Assembly (NCBI RefSeq): GCF_024585165.1
Contig: NZ_CP029008.1
Location: 3,596,001-3,660,000 of the forward strand
DNA length: 64,000 nucleotides
Direction: 5' to 3'
From: Bradyrhizobium sp. WBOS07
GTDB taxonomy: Bacteria > Pseudomonadota > Alphaproteobacteria > Rhizobiales > Xanthobacteraceae
How positions within the stretch are numbered: the stretch's first letter is position 1; every line of letters starts with the position of its first letter. Position numbers and translations under genes: made by a program. A model generated the notes under the pieces. That model made no database searches and was not told the DNA's origin. It was given only the letters and a program-made list of their open reading frames with translations. Below, in pieces: positions 8,594 to 16,888 of the stretch.

Positions 8594-9004
8594 CTATTCG
8601 TCGCGATAGACCTTCTCGCGTTTCTCGTGGCGCTCCTGCGCTTCCACCGACAGCGTCGCGATGGGCCGGGCCTCGAGCCGCTTCAACGAGATCGGCTCGC
8701 CGGTTTCCTCGCAATAGCCGTAGGTGTTGTCCTCGATGCGCTGGAGCGCGGCGTCGATCTTGGCGATCAACTTGCGCTGGCGGTCGCGGGCACGGAGCTC
8801 GATGGCACGGTCGGTTTCGGACGATGCCCGATCGGCGAGATCGGGGTGGTTGACGTTCTCCTCCTGCAAAGCTTGCAGGGTCAGCTTGGACTCTTTGAGG
8901 ATCTCATCCTTCCAGGCAAGGAGCTTCAAACGGAAGTACTCCTTCTGCCGGTCGTTCATGAAAGGCTCTTTTTCGGTCGGTCGGTAGTTTTTCAACTTTT
9001 CCAA
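8594..9004 (-). CDS. dksA: RNA polymerase-binding transcription factor DksA
   Basis: DksA enters the RNA polymerase secondary channel and, with ppGpp, retunes transcription. The product has a long coiled-coil (about residues 20-95, with the ADRASSETDRAIELRARDRQRKLIAKIDAAL segment carrying the tip acidic residues) and a C-terminal finger region YGYCEETGEPISLKRLEARPIAT. Only one of the four zinc-ligand cysteines remains (C-x2-T ... A-x2-T), as known for some alphaproteobacterial DksA. The longest supported start is a TTG at 9004, since a stop lies just upstream and homologues include the EKEPFMN segment. An ATG at 8959 would give 121 residues. It lies within the flagellar region but as a separate unit. 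Confidence 0.93.
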   Translation of the reverse strand: MEKLKNYRPTEKEPFMNDRQKEYFRLKLLAWKDEILKESKLTLQALQEENVNHPDLADRASSETDRAIELRARDRQRKLIAKIDAALQRIEDNTYGYCEETGEPISLKRLEARPIATLSVEAQERHEKREKVYRDE

Positions 9005-9175
9005 GGGCGGCCTATCTGTCTAAGCAACGACTCGCAACGGAAACAGGGTCCGTTGAACCGGGCCTTATATAGTGGCCTCCTGTGACAGACAATATTTCCC
9101 TGAGAGTCTGGCCGGCGCCCCCAAGTCCTTGCACAGGAAGGTTTATCCTGGGATGGCTCGGGGGCGGCCGAAAGC

Positions 9176-9787
9176 CTAGTAACCGACCGTGAAGCGCCGC
9201 CTCGGATGGGCCGGGCGCTCGATCTCGTCGGCGAGCGCGATGGCGTAGTCGGCAAAAGTGATCCAGCTCTTGCCGTTCGCATCTGCGAGAAGCTGATCGG
9301 TCCCGAGCCGGAACTTGCCCGTGCGCTCTCCTTCGACGAACAGCGCGGACGGCGAAAGGAAGGTCCAGTTCAGCTCCTTCTCCTGCCGCAACAGGTCGAG
9401 GAAGGCCCCGCCTGCCTCGGCTTCCGCCTTGTACTGGGCCGGAAAATTGGGAGTCGTGACCAGCTTCACGCCCGGCGCGACCTCGAGACTGCCGGCGCCG
9501 CCGACCACGAGATAACGGCCAACTTTGGCCTCCTTCGCCGCGCCGATCAGCTTGCGCGAGTCGCTGGCCAGAAAGTGCACGGAACTCACGGCGACGTCGT
9601 GGCCGGCCCACAGCTTGGCGAGGCCGGCCTGGTCGAGCACGTCCCCCTTGGTGGGCGTGACATTCGGCAGGGCCGCGATCTTCTCCGGGTTCCGGGCGAT
9701 GGCGGTGACCGCGTGGCCGCGGCGGGACAGCTCCTTGGTGATCTCCGACCCGGCCCGGCCCGAGGCGCCGGCGACTGCGATTTTCAT
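9176..9787 (-). CDS. NAD(P)H-binding Rossmann-fold protein (NmrA/SDR-a type)
   Basis: The 203-residue product begins with the nucleotide-binding motif MKIAVAGASGRAGSEITKELSRRGHAVTAIARNPEKI (G-x2-G-x2-G). It continues with GDVLDQAGLAKLWAGHDVAVSS, a VVGGAGSLEV strand, and FLSPSALFVEGERTGKFRLG, the layout of the short atypical SDR group (YwnB-like). Substrate unknown. It is transcribed divergently from an HxlR regulator 145 nt away, the usual arrangement in which HxlR proteins control a neighbouring redox or detoxification gene. Confidence 0.85.
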   Translation of the reverse strand: MKIAVAGASGRAGSEITKELSRRGHAVTAIARNPEKIAALPNVTPTKGDVLDQAGLAKLWAGHDVAVSSVHFLASDSRKLIGAAKEAKVGRYLVVGGAGSLEVAPGVKLVTTPNFPAQYKAEAEAGGAFLDLLRQEKELNWTFLSPSALFVEGERTGKFRLGTDQLLADANGKSWITFADYAIALADEIERPAHPRRRFTVGY

Positions 9788-9805
9788 GGAAGGCTCCTTT
9801 TGCTA

Positions 9806-9821
9806 CCATAGTAACTAATGG
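9806..9821. promoter_or_regulatory. candidate HxlR operator in divergent intergenic region
   Basis: CCATAGTAACTAATGG has matching CCAT/ATGG arms and lies 18 nt upstream of the NAD(P)-binding gene. A second small palindrome, AGCAC-TTT-GTGCT, sits at about 9856-9869 on the hxlR side. Position suits a repressor site. This is inference from symmetry only. Confidence 0.3.
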
Positions 9822-9932
9822 AGACTAGATATCGCAAAGAATGCTGGTGTTAAGAGAGCACTTTGTGCTTACCTGCTTACACGAGGGTGACCCCCACTGT
9901 TATTTGACGAACATGGATTTCGAGGACCGACG

Positions 9933-10304
9933 ATGAAACCCGACGTCTACGCGGCGAACTGCCCCACGCGCCAAATCCTCGACCGGGTCGGCGACAAATG
10001 GGCGGTGCTGATCCTCCTGCTGCTGCGCGAGCAGCCGATGCGCTTCAATCAGCTGCGCCGCACGATCGAAGGCATTTCGCAGAAGATGCTGAGCCAGGTC
10101 CTCAAATCGCTCGAACGCGACGGCCTGCTCAGGCGCCATGCCATCGCGACCGTGCCCGTGACGGTCGAGTATTCGATCACGCAGCTCGGGCTGACGCTCG
10201 CCGGCGCGGTCGATCCGCTGCGCGATTGGGCCGAGCAAAATCTGAAGGACGTTCTCGCCGCCCAGCGCCGCTACGACGCGCGGCAGAAGGAGGAAGCGGC
10301 GTAG
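9933..10304 (+). CDS. HxlR-family winged-helix transcriptional regulator
   Basis: The 123-residue product is full length for HxlR. It has an N-terminal Cys (Cys10 in AANCPTRQILDRVGDKWAVLILLLL), the winged-helix core MRFNQLRRTIEGISQKMLSQVLKSLERDGLLRRHAIATVPVTVEYSIT, and a C-terminal dimer helix ending in charged residues. Conserved N-terminal cysteines in this family can sense thiol-reactive or quinone-type compounds. The divergent NAD(P)-binding gene is the natural target. It converges with fliX, 15 nt apart, without an obvious terminator. Confidence 0.92.
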   Translation: MKPDVYAANCPTRQILDRVGDKWAVLILLLLREQPMRFNQLRRTIEGISQKMLSQVLKSLERDGLLRRHAIATVPVTVEYSITQLGLTLAGAVDPLRDWAEQNLKDVLAAQRRYDARQKEEAA

Positions 10305-10319
10305 TTGATGGGATGAGTT

Positions 10320-10733
10320 TTACGCCTGCCCGGCTTTCGCCAGTTCGACCTCGACGCGCAGCTCGATCTCGGCCAGCACCGCATCGAGACCGGTATCGCC
10401 CGAGGACGATTTCAGGTTCGCTGCGGCATCCCGCAGCCGCATCACGGTCGAGGCGTCGAGATTGCCGGACAAGAGGCCCATCTTGAGGTCGTCGAGCACG
10501 TCGAGCGCAGTCCTGCCGCGCGCGACCGAGCGCTTGCGACGCTCGACCGGATCCTCCTCGACGCCTTGCAGGGCCAGCAGCCCATCGATGTTGGTGGCGG
10601 ACTTCGGTGCGGCCGCGCTCCGGGTCTCCTGCGCCGACGAAGTGTCGGGCAGCACGAAGGTGCCGGAGCCGGTCCGCCTGGCCTGGCTCGCCGGCGTTCC
10701 AAGCGTGGTGCCATTCGGTCCGTAGATGCGCAT
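10320..10733 (-). CDS. fliX: flagellar assembly regulator FliX
   Basis: FliX is the alphaproteobacterial factor that links completion of early flagellar structures to FlbD-dependent sigma-54 transcription in Caulobacter. The 137-residue product starts MRIYGPNGTTLGTPASQARR and has a Ser/Ala-rich linker. It ends with a helical domain containing DPVERRKRSVARGRTALDVLDDLKMGLLSG and LDAVLAEIELRVEVELAKAG, matching FliX. It is divergent from flgI, the same arrangement as in Caulobacter. A near-consensus CtrA site lies about 50 nt upstream. Confidence 0.9.
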   Translation of the reverse strand: MRIYGPNGTTLGTPASQARRTGSGTFVLPDTSSAQETRSAAAPKSATNIDGLLALQGVEEDPVERRKRSVARGRTALDVLDDLKMGLLSGNLDASTVMRLRDAAANLKSSSGDTGLDAVLAEIELRVEVELAKAGQA

Positions 10734-10780
10734 CGGAGGGAATCCGGGTGATCGATGCCGTCACCTTCGCCGTCTTATGG

Positions 10781-10796
10781 TTAACGGCGCGTAAAC
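10781..10796 (-). promoter_or_regulatory. near-consensus CtrA box upstream of fliX
   Basis: TTAA-CGGCGCG-TAAAC matches TTAA-N7-TTAAC with one substitution and lies 48 nt upstream of the fliX start. CtrA control of fliX is known in Caulobacter; binding here is inferred. Confidence 0.5.
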
Positions 10797-10911
10797 AGCC
10801 CGGCAAAATCTGCCGACGGGCGGCAGTTTCGCTCCTCAGGGACAACGCCGGCTGACACCGGTCGAAACAGATTTATTCAACCTATTCAGCCACCTAACCT
10901 TGCTGCCCGGG

Positions 10912-10928
10912 TTGGCACAGCCCTCGCA
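10912..10928 (+). promoter_or_regulatory. sigma-54 (-24/-12) promoter for the flgI operon
   Basis: TTGGCACAGCCCTCGCA has GG at 10914-10915 and GC at 10926-10927 with exactly 10 nt between, about 90 nt before flgI. It is nearly the same sequence as the flgF promoter (TGGCAC...TCGC). Confidence 0.78.
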
Positions 10929-11017
10929 AGGACAGCGTCGGACCAGCTCGTCATGGGAGTGTCGTGCAGGTCTTTCCGATTTGAGGGGCCCGCTTTAGGA
11001 GCCTTGGGGAGCAGAGG

Positions 11018-12151
11018 ATGCCAGGCGTTCGTTGGGTAAGGATCGTCGGGGTGGCCTGCGCGGCGCTGTCGGCGCTGGCGGCGCTGGCGCTGTTGGTCGC
11101 GCCGGCGGCTGCGACCTCGCGCATCAAGGATCTCGCCAACATCGAAGGCGTGCGGCAGAACCAGCTAATCGGCTATGGCCTCGTCGTCGGCCTCAACGGC
11201 ACCGGCGACACGCTCAACAACATCCCCTTCACCAAGCAATCGCTGCAGGCGATGCTCGAGCGCATGGGCGTCAACATCCGCGGCGCCACCATCCGCACCG
11301 GCAACGTCGCCGCCGTGATGGTGACAGGCAATCTGCCGGCCTTCGCCACCCAAGGCACGCGCATGGACGTCACGGTCTCCGCGCTCGGCGACGCCAAGAA
11401 CCTGCAGGGCGGCACCCTGCTCGTCACCCCCTTGCTAGGTGCCGACGGTAATGTCTACGCGGTGGCGCAGGGCTCGCTCGCGATCTCCGGCTTCCAGGCC
11501 GAGGGCGAGGCGGCCAAGATCGTGCGCGGCGTTCCGACCGTGGGACGCATCGCCAACGGTGCCATCATCGAGCGCGAGATCGAGTTCGCGCTAAATCGCC
11601 TGCCGAACGTGCGCCTGGCGCTGCGCAACGCCGACTTCACCACCGCCAAGCGCATCGCGGCCGCCGTCAACGACTATCTCGGCGTCAAGACCGCCGAGCC
11701 GATCGACCCCTCGACGGTGCAGCTCTCGATCCCGCCCGAGTTCAAGGGCAACGTCGTCGCATTCCTCACCGAGATCGAGCAGCTGCAGGTCGACCCCGAT
11801 CTGGCCGCCAAGATCATCATCGACGAGCGCAGCGGCATCATCGTGATGGGCCGCGACGTTCGCGTCGCCACCGTCGCGGTGGCACAGGGCAACCTCACCG
11901 TCACCATCTCCGAGAGCCCGCAGGTGAGCCAGCCCAACCCGCTCTCGCGCGGCCGCACCGTGGTCGCACCGCGCAGCGCCGTCACCGTCACCGAGGACGG
12001 CAAGAAGCTGGCCGTCGTCAAGGACGGGGTCTCGCTCCAGCAACTCGTCGATGGCCTCAACGGGCTAGGCATCGGCCCGCGCGACATGATCAGCATCCTG
12101 CAGGCGATCAAGGCCGCCGGCGCCATCGAAGCCGACATCGAGGTGATGTGA
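11018..12151 (+). CDS. flgI: flagellar P-ring protein FlgI
   Basis: FlgI forms the periplasmic P ring around the rod. The 377-residue product has a Sec signal peptide (about residues 1-32, ending APAAATS) followed by the family hallmark RIKDLANIEGVRQNQLIGYGLVVGLNGTGD. Later come TPLLGADGNVYAVAQGSL, ERSGIIVMGRDVRVATVAVAQG near 265-285, and the C-terminal ILQAIKAAGAIEADIEVM. Length is normal (about 365-375). It leads the flgI/flgJ-like/flgN-like operon; its stop overlaps the next start as TGATG. Confidence 0.97.
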   Translation: MPGVRWVRIVGVACAALSALAALALLVAPAAATSRIKDLANIEGVRQNQLIGYGLVVGLNGTGDTLNNIPFTKQSLQAMLERMGVNIRGATIRTGNVAAVMVTGNLPAFATQGTRMDVTVSALGDAKNLQGGTLLVTPLLGADGNVYAVAQGSLAISGFQAEGEAAKIVRGVPTVGRIANGAIIEREIEFALNRLPNVRLALRNADFTTAKRIAAAVNDYLGVKTAEPIDPSTVQLSIPPEFKGNVVAFLTEIEQLQVDPDLAAKIIIDERSGIIVMGRDVRVATVAVAQGNLTVTISESPQVSQPNPLSRGRTVVAPRSAVTVTEDGKKLAVVKDGVSLQQLVDGLNGLGIGPRDMISILQAIKAAGAIEADIEVM

Positions 12152-12519
12152 TGCAGACCAGCACGATCAACACGCCGCGCCTCGCCACCTCCTCGGCCTT
12201 CTCGGTCGAGAGCCGCAACGGGCGGCCCGATTTCGACCTCGCCAGCGCCCTGCAGAAGGTCTCGCCGAAGGAGCAGGCCAGGGCCCAGAAGACCGCCACC
12301 GATTTCGAGGCGATGTTCCTCAACAGCATGTTCTCGCAGATGACCTCGGGCCTGAAGGGCGAAGGCCCGTTCGGCGACACGCCCGGCACCGGCGTGTGGC
12401 GCTCGATGCTGACCGAGCAATATTCCAAGAACTTCGCCCAGGCCGGCGGCGTCGGCATCGCCAGCGAAGTCTACCGCACCCTCATCATGCAGCAGGCGAA
12501 AACCATCCGCACGGCATAA
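12151..12519 (+). CDS. rod-binding protein (FlgJ N-terminal domain only; CheL-like)
   Basis: This 122-residue protein corresponds to the rod-capping N-terminal half of FlgJ: TATDFEAMFLNSMFSQMTSGLKGEGPFGDTPGTGVWRSMLTEQY, then NFAQAGGVGIASEVYRTLI. There is no muramidase domain, so wall opening for the rod must come from another enzyme, as in other alphaproteobacteria where the homologue is called CheL. The ATG at 12151 overlaps the flgI stop; a GTG at 12148 is also in frame but lies inside flgI. The flgN-like gene starts 11 nt downstream. Confidence 0.9.
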   Translation: MQTSTINTPRLATSSAFSVESRNGRPDFDLASALQKVSPKEQARAQKTATDFEAMFLNSMFSQMTSGLKGEGPFGDTPGTGVWRSMLTEQYSKNFAQAGGVGIASEVYRTLIMQQAKTIRTA

Positions 12520-12530
12520 GGTCAAACGAG

Positions 12531-13028
12531 ATGAACCACTTCAACGCCTCACGTCAGCCGATGCAGGCCCAACGCCCGAACATTGCGCCGGGCAACGCCG
12601 AGGCGCGCAAGCTCGCCGAAGACCTGATGGATGCGATGAGCGCCCTGCTCGGGCTGATCGAGCGCGAGACCGAGCTCGTTCGCGCCGGCAAGGTGCGTGA
12701 AGCGATGACGCTCGAGAGCAAGAAGCAGGAGCTCTCGCGAAACTATGTCGGCGCCGTCAGTCAGTTGAAGGCGAACCAGGCGCAGCTTGCGAAATCCGCC
12801 CCTGAGCTGCTCTCGACGCTGCACCGCCATCACGACGCGTTCCGCGCCATGCTCCAGGTCAATCTCACCGTGCTCGCGACCGCGCACGCCGTTTCCGAGA
12901 GCGTCGTGCGCGGCGTCAATGCCGAGATCCAGAAGCGCAACGTGCCGAACACCTATACGGCCGCGGGCCGGCGCGCAGCTCCGGGCCCGCGCCACATCTC
13001 GCCGCTCGCGGTCAGCCGCTCGCTCTGA
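12531..13028 (+). CDS. FlgN/FlbY-like flagellar protein
   Basis: The 165-residue product is mostly helical and resembles FlgN-type export chaperones: EDLMDAMSALLGLIERETELVRAGKVREAMTLESKKQELSRNYVGAV, then ALLSTLHRHHDAFRAMLQVNLTVLATAHAVSESVV-like sequence. In Caulobacter the matching operon position (flgI-cheL-flbY) holds FlbY. FlgN chaperones bind FlgK and FlgL before export; both are encoded at 30603-34391. The start at 12531 follows an AAACGAG site; the open frame upstream belongs to the previous gene's shadow. Function assigned from context and helical pattern, not tested. Confidence 0.7.
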   Translation: MNHFNASRQPMQAQRPNIAPGNAEARKLAEDLMDAMSALLGLIERETELVRAGKVREAMTLESKKQELSRNYVGAVSQLKANQAQLAKSAPELLSTLHRHHDAFRAMLQVNLTVLATAHAVSESVVRGVNAEIQKRNVPNTYTAAGRRAAPGPRHISPLAVSRSL

Positions 13029-13060
13029 TCGGCACGAAAACAACCGACAATTTTACGAAA

Positions 13061-13088
13061 AACCGCGCGGCGATTTCGTCGCGCGGTT
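13061..13088 (+). terminator. hairpin ending the flgI operon
   Basis: AACCGCGCG (13061-13069) pairs with CGCGCGGTT (13080-13088), with a further CGA/TCG pairing inside the loop. It lies 33 nt after the flgN-like stop. There is only a weak T-run downstream, so termination strength is uncertain. Confidence 0.55.
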
Positions 13089-13186
13089 AGGCACGTTTCC
13101 TTACCGGGTCTTCAGTCCTGACGTTCCATGGTTGCGTTATTAGAGGGGTTGGGATTTGACTCAATCAAGGCAACCAGGAGGCTGCC

Positions 13187-13546
13187 ATGAGTACAGATTT
13201 CAGCATCAGGCCGGTGGGGATCCCGGCCCCCGTGCAGATCGTAACGACGTCCAGCGTGGCGGCGAACGAGGCTGTGCAAACCGATCTCCCGGTGAGCCAG
13301 ACGGTCGCCGCGGCGGATACGCGCGCCCCCGTGCGCAACGATCTGCCGAACCACGAGAACGTCTCGCGCCAGGTCGTGTTCGACCAAGCGGCCGCGTCCT
13401 TCGTCTTCCAGGTCGTCAACGACAAGACCGACGCGGTGGTCAACCAGTTCCCCGACGAAGCGATGCTGCGCCGGCGGGCCTACTTCCATGCGCTGGACAT
13501 GAAGTCCGAGCCTGCGCGTCCGCTCAGCACGGACGTCAGCGCCTGA
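13187..13546 (+). CDS. FlaG-like flagellar protein
   Basis: A 119-residue protein with an unstructured Thr/Val/Ala-rich N-terminal half and a C-terminal FlaG-type segment FVFQVVNDKTDAVVNQFPDEAMLRRRAYFHALD (about residues 72-104). The D-x-T-x-x-V-x-Q-x-P-x-E spacing matches bacterial FlaG, a small factor affecting filament length. An AGGAGGC ribosome site precedes the ATG. It stands alone between the flgI operon and flaF, pointing towards flaF (converging). Family call is by motif only. Confidence 0.65.
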   Translation: MSTDFSIRPVGIPAPVQIVTTSSVAANEAVQTDLPVSQTVAAADTRAPVRNDLPNHENVSRQVVFDQAAASFVFQVVNDKTDAVVNQFPDEAMLRRRAYFHALDMKSEPARPLSTDVSA

Positions 13547-13779
13547 CCATCGCGTGACGAGATCGCGGGATCGGTGACGATGTTCTGCTTCGCGTCTGAC
13601 CGACACCGGTCAGCGCGACATTCGTATTGCCGAAGCAGAACTGGGGACCCTGTTCGTCACCTGCCCCGATGGCGATGTGTCGCCGCGGCATGGCGCGACG
13701 AGCCAGAGACAGGCGGCAGGACGTTCGATCTGGATGAGGACTCAAGAACGCTCGTGATGTCGACCATCACGAGTTGCGG

Positions 13780-14148
13780 TCACGGCCGCCCGGACAGACC
13801 CGCAGCGATATTGCGGTTGATCTCGATCAGCGGACGGAAATGATCGAATTGCGGGCTCATCTGGAGCGCGGCGGTCTGGCTCAGCACGAACACGCTGATG
13901 TTGGCGATCTTCTGCCGGACGTCGATCGGCTGCGGATTGTTGTCGCGCATCGCCTCGCTCAGGAAGATGGTCCAGAGCTTGCGGTTGAACATCAGGGCCT
14001 GCATGGTCTGCTCGCTGAGCGGATCGGCGTTGTTCACGGCGTCCTGGAGCTTGTTCGCGGCCTTGAGCAGGGTCTGCGCCTCGATGTCCCGAGGAGATGC
14101 GGTGGTCGTTGCAACACGCGCATAGGCCGAGGCAGCGGAATTCGACAT
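13780..14148 (-). CDS. flaF: flagellin biosynthesis regulator FlaF
   Basis: FlaF is the alphaproteobacterial partner of FlbT that promotes flagellin synthesis. The 122-residue product begins MSNSAASAYARVATTTASPRDIEAQTLLKAANKLQDA. It carries the conserved NRKLWTIFLSEAMRDNNPQPIDVRQKIANISVFV (about 55-88) and ends after RPLIEINRNIAAGLSG. The ATG at 14148 is preferred to the adjacent TTG at 14151. It lies downstream of the flagellin array on the same strand and has its own CtrA-like site upstream. A terminator separates it from fliC1. Confidence 0.93.
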   Translation of the reverse strand: MSNSAASAYARVATTTASPRDIEAQTLLKAANKLQDAVNNADPLSEQTMQALMFNRKLWTIFLSEAMRDNNPQPIDVRQKIANISVFVLSQTAALQMSPQFDHFRPLIEINRNIAAGLSGRP

Positions 14149-14222
14149 CAATCACACCCTGGAGGTTACCTAGCGCGTTGTACGCGCTTAAGGATTTCTT
14201 TCCCAACCCTAGGCAGCACCGC

Positions 14223-14237
14223 TTAAGATTTGCTTAC
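14223..14237 (-). promoter_or_regulatory. CtrA-like site upstream of flaF
   Basis: TTAA-GATTTGC-TTAC has the N7 spacing with one mismatch from TTAA-N7-TTAA, 75 nt upstream of the flaF start. Confidence 0.4.
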
Positions 14238-14376
14238 GTGTGTGCTTTGGAAGCACTCCGGACAATTACGGGGCACGGAGGTCTTCTCAGCGCAACGCTA
14301 GATCCACGCACGCACGATGTAAACTCGCTTGCCGTGATGCGCGCCGATCTCAGCTAATCTTGCCTTAGCGATCTCC

Positions 14377-14408
14377 CTCAAAAGAACGGCGGAGCGTTAG
14401 CTCCGCCG
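14377..14408 (-). terminator. intrinsic terminator of fliC1
   Basis: An 8-bp stem (14387-14394 with 14401-14408, CGGCGGAG/CTCCGCCG) and 6-nt loop are followed in the minus direction by TTCTTTT. It lies 34 nt after the first flagellin stop. Confidence 0.88.
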
Positions 14409-14441
14409 CGAAATCTCGAGTGACGAGCGTGCGCCGTCGAA

Positions 14442-16733
14442 TTAGCGGAGCAGCTGCAGCACGCTCTGCTGCGACTGGTTGGCCAGCGACAGCGCGGAGA
14501 CCGCGATCGACTGGCGGGTCGACAGCGCCTGGCTGTTGGCCGCCTCCTCGTTGGTGTCGGCCAGCGTCAGGTTGGCCGAGCCGGTCTGCAGCACGTTGAT
14601 CAGGTTCTTGGAGAAGTCCTGACGCACCTGCACGATCGACAGATTCGAACCGAGTGTCGAGCCTTCCGAGCGCAGCGTGCTCGAGGCGGCGTTCAGGCTG
14701 GCCAGCACCCTGTTGGTGGCGCCGTTGTCGATGAAGTCGACGCCGTTGACGAGATTGCTGAGGCCGAGGCCGGCGGCATTGAACACCACGCCGTTGATGC
14801 TGAGCGTGGAGCTGCCGGTCTCGTTGAAGACCAGCTTCAGCGTGTCGCCGTTGAGCAGGTTGACGCCGTTGAACGAGGAGTCCTGCGAGGTGGTGTCGAT
14901 CTGGGCCAGGATGTTGTTGAACTGGTTGACCAGGTTGGAGCGCGCGGTCTGCGCCACGGGGTCCTGAATCGGCGGCTGCGCCGTCGTGAACGCCAGGACG
15001 CCGGTGATCGTGCCGCCGACTGCGCCGCCGGCAAGCGTCGAGCCGAGCGTCGAGGAGGCGTACTCGTTGACGGTGGTCACCGTGAGCACGCCGTTGGCGT
15101 CGATCGTCGCCGTCAGATGATTGGCCTGCAGCTGCGCGTTGAGCTGGTCCAGGGTCTTGACGGTGCCGTTGGTGCCGTCGCCGAAGGTGACGTTCACCGG
15201 CGTGCCGCCGTTGAAGGAGGTGAACGTCAGCGTCTTGCCGCTGATGCCGCCGACGCCGGAGGTGCGCGCCGCCGTGAAGGCGGTCGCCGTTCCCGTGTTG
15301 CCGCTGAGGCCGAAGGCGCTGAGGGCGTTGCCGGTGCCGGTGATCGAGAGATCGGAGTTGACGCCGGTGGAGATCGCCAGCTGGCCGCTGGAGTTCACCG
15401 ACGAGGGGATCTGCCCCGACGTGGTCGAGAGCGTCGCCGCGCCGTTGAAGATGCTCGCGGTCTTGACGCCGGTCGCAAGGTCGACCGCATTGAGCAGGTC
15501 GGTCAGCGTCGCGCTCTGGATGTAGACCGTCGAGTTGCCGTTGCCGTCGGTAACGACGTTGCCGCTGACGCCAAAGCCGTTGGCGACGCTCGCCGCCGAT
15601 TGCGGCGTCTGCGCGTTCTTGAAGGTGATGGTGTGGCCGTCGATGTTCAGCGTCGAGCCGTCCTGAACGAGCGTGCCGAGCGAACCCGCCGTGGTCGAGC
15701 GGTTCGCGGTCACGTTCGCGTTGCCCGCGCCGGTCGCGGAGGTCAGACCGAGCGCCTTGAGGAAATCGGCCTTGCCTGTCACGCTCAGATCGGCACCGGT
15801 CGAGCTCTTCAAGGTCACAGCGCCCGCCGTGATGGACGAGGCCACCTGAAGTGTGCCGACGGGACCGGCCGCGCCGCTGACGGCGATGGTCGCCGCGCTC
15901 GCGCTGATGGTTGCGGTCTTGACGCCGCTGGCGAGATCGATCGCGGTGAGGACGTCGTTGATCGTCGCCCCCGGCGCAGCCGCCGTTCCCTCATAGACGA
16001 TCGAATTGCCGTTGCCGTCGGTGGCGATATGGCCGCTGGCGTCGAGACCCCAGCCGGTCGGCTGCGTGGCCGGCGCGACGCCGGTGCGGAAGGTGATGGT
16101 CTTGCCGTTCACCGTGATGGTGTCGCCGTCCGCGGGCGGCGTGCCGAACGTAGTGGAAGCCGTGGTGCCGAGCAGCGTCGCGGTGCCGGACAGCGCGGTC
16201 GTGCCGTCGGCGGCAAGCGCTGCCGTGCCGGTGAAGGTGCCGGCGCTCGAGCCCAGCGAGGCGCCGAGCGCGGCGGTTCCCGTCACCGGGGTCACGCCAC
16301 CGGCGGCGCCGGTATAGAGCACGTTGCTCTTGGCGGTCGCGCTCGCATAGGAGGTCGTGCCGCGCAGGTCGGCCGGCGTCGCGCCGGGAATGGTGGTGGA
16401 GACGTTCGACTTGGTGGAGTAACCGACCGTGGTCTGCAGCGCCTGGTTGGCGATCGACTTCGCGCTGTCGATCAGCTTCTGCAGCGAGGTGATGCCGGTA
16501 TTGGCCGCCTGCAGCACCTGGACACCGTTGTTGATGCCGTCGAGCAGGTTGCTGATGTCGCTCGCCCGGTTGTCCAACCCCTGCGCCGTGAAGAAGTTGG
16601 TGGGATTGTCGAGCGCCGTGTTGACCTTCTTGCCGGTCGCCAGCCGCTCCTGCGTCGTGGCCAGCAAGTCGGCCGTCGACTGCAGCGACAACAGGTTCTG
16701 GCGAACTGACGCCGAGAGAACGATGTTGGACAT
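14442..16733 (-). CDS. fliC: large flagellin 1
   Basis: Flagellin, the filament subunit exported by the flagellar type III system. The 763-residue product starts MSNIVLSASVRQNLLSLQSTADLLATTQERLATGKKVNTALDNP and ends TRQSIAVSALSLANQSQQSVLQLLR, the D0/D1 helices that polymerise. The middle holds two copies (about residues 215-500) of a module beginning DG-x-T-x-x-V-N/D-G and containing TDGNGNS-x-VY. It is the most diverged of four tandem copies. The ATG at 16733 is used; the frame is open to 16784 but paralogues start here. Upstream it has a tandem TTAA array in place of the element shared by the other three. Confidence 0.95.
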   Translation of the reverse strand: MSNIVLSASVRQNLLSLQSTADLLATTQERLATGKKVNTALDNPTNFFTAQGLDNRASDISNLLDGINNGVQVLQAANTGITSLQKLIDSAKSIANQALQTTVGYSTKSNVSTTIPGATPADLRGTTSYASATAKSNVLYTGAAGGVTPVTGTAALGASLGSSAGTFTGTAALAADGTTALSGTATLLGTTASTTFGTPPADGDTITVNGKTITFRTGVAPATQPTGWGLDASGHIATDGNGNSIVYEGTAAAPGATINDVLTAIDLASGVKTATISASAATIAVSGAAGPVGTLQVASSITAGAVTLKSSTGADLSVTGKADFLKALGLTSATGAGNANVTANRSTTAGSLGTLVQDGSTLNIDGHTITFKNAQTPQSAASVANGFGVSGNVVTDGNGNSTVYIQSATLTDLLNAVDLATGVKTASIFNGAATLSTTSGQIPSSVNSSGQLAISTGVNSDLSITGTGNALSAFGLSGNTGTATAFTAARTSGVGGISGKTLTFTSFNGGTPVNVTFGDGTNGTVKTLDQLNAQLQANHLTATIDANGVLTVTTVNEYASSTLGSTLAGGAVGGTITGVLAFTTAQPPIQDPVAQTARSNLVNQFNNILAQIDTTSQDSSFNGVNLLNGDTLKLVFNETGSSTLSINGVVFNAAGLGLSNLVNGVDFIDNGATNRVLASLNAASSTLRSEGSTLGSNLSIVQVRQDFSKNLINVLQTGSANLTLADTNEEAANSQALSTRQSIAVSALSLANQSQQSVLQLLR

Positions 16734-16816
16734 TGGCGAGTCTTCCTCTTGAACCGGATACGAATCGGCCGCTCGGGTCTGCAAGCGGGCTTTCGTCCAG
16801 TTTTAGGAGGTGTCCT

Positions 16817-16842
16817 TTAAAGTATGGTTAACGCCGGTTTAA
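16817..16842 (-). promoter_or_regulatory. tandem CtrA-like box array upstream of fliC1
   Basis: TTAA occurs at 16817-16820, 16828-16831 and 16839-16842, each separated by exactly 7 nt. This forms two overlapping TTAA-N7-TTAA sites with 11-bp phasing. It lies 84-109 nt upstream of the flagellin 1 start, at the same place where the other flagellins carry a different element. Confidence 0.6.
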
Positions 16843-16888
16843 GGGATAGGGTTAATGCGCGGTGAACGCCCCTGCCCGGCTCGGCACG

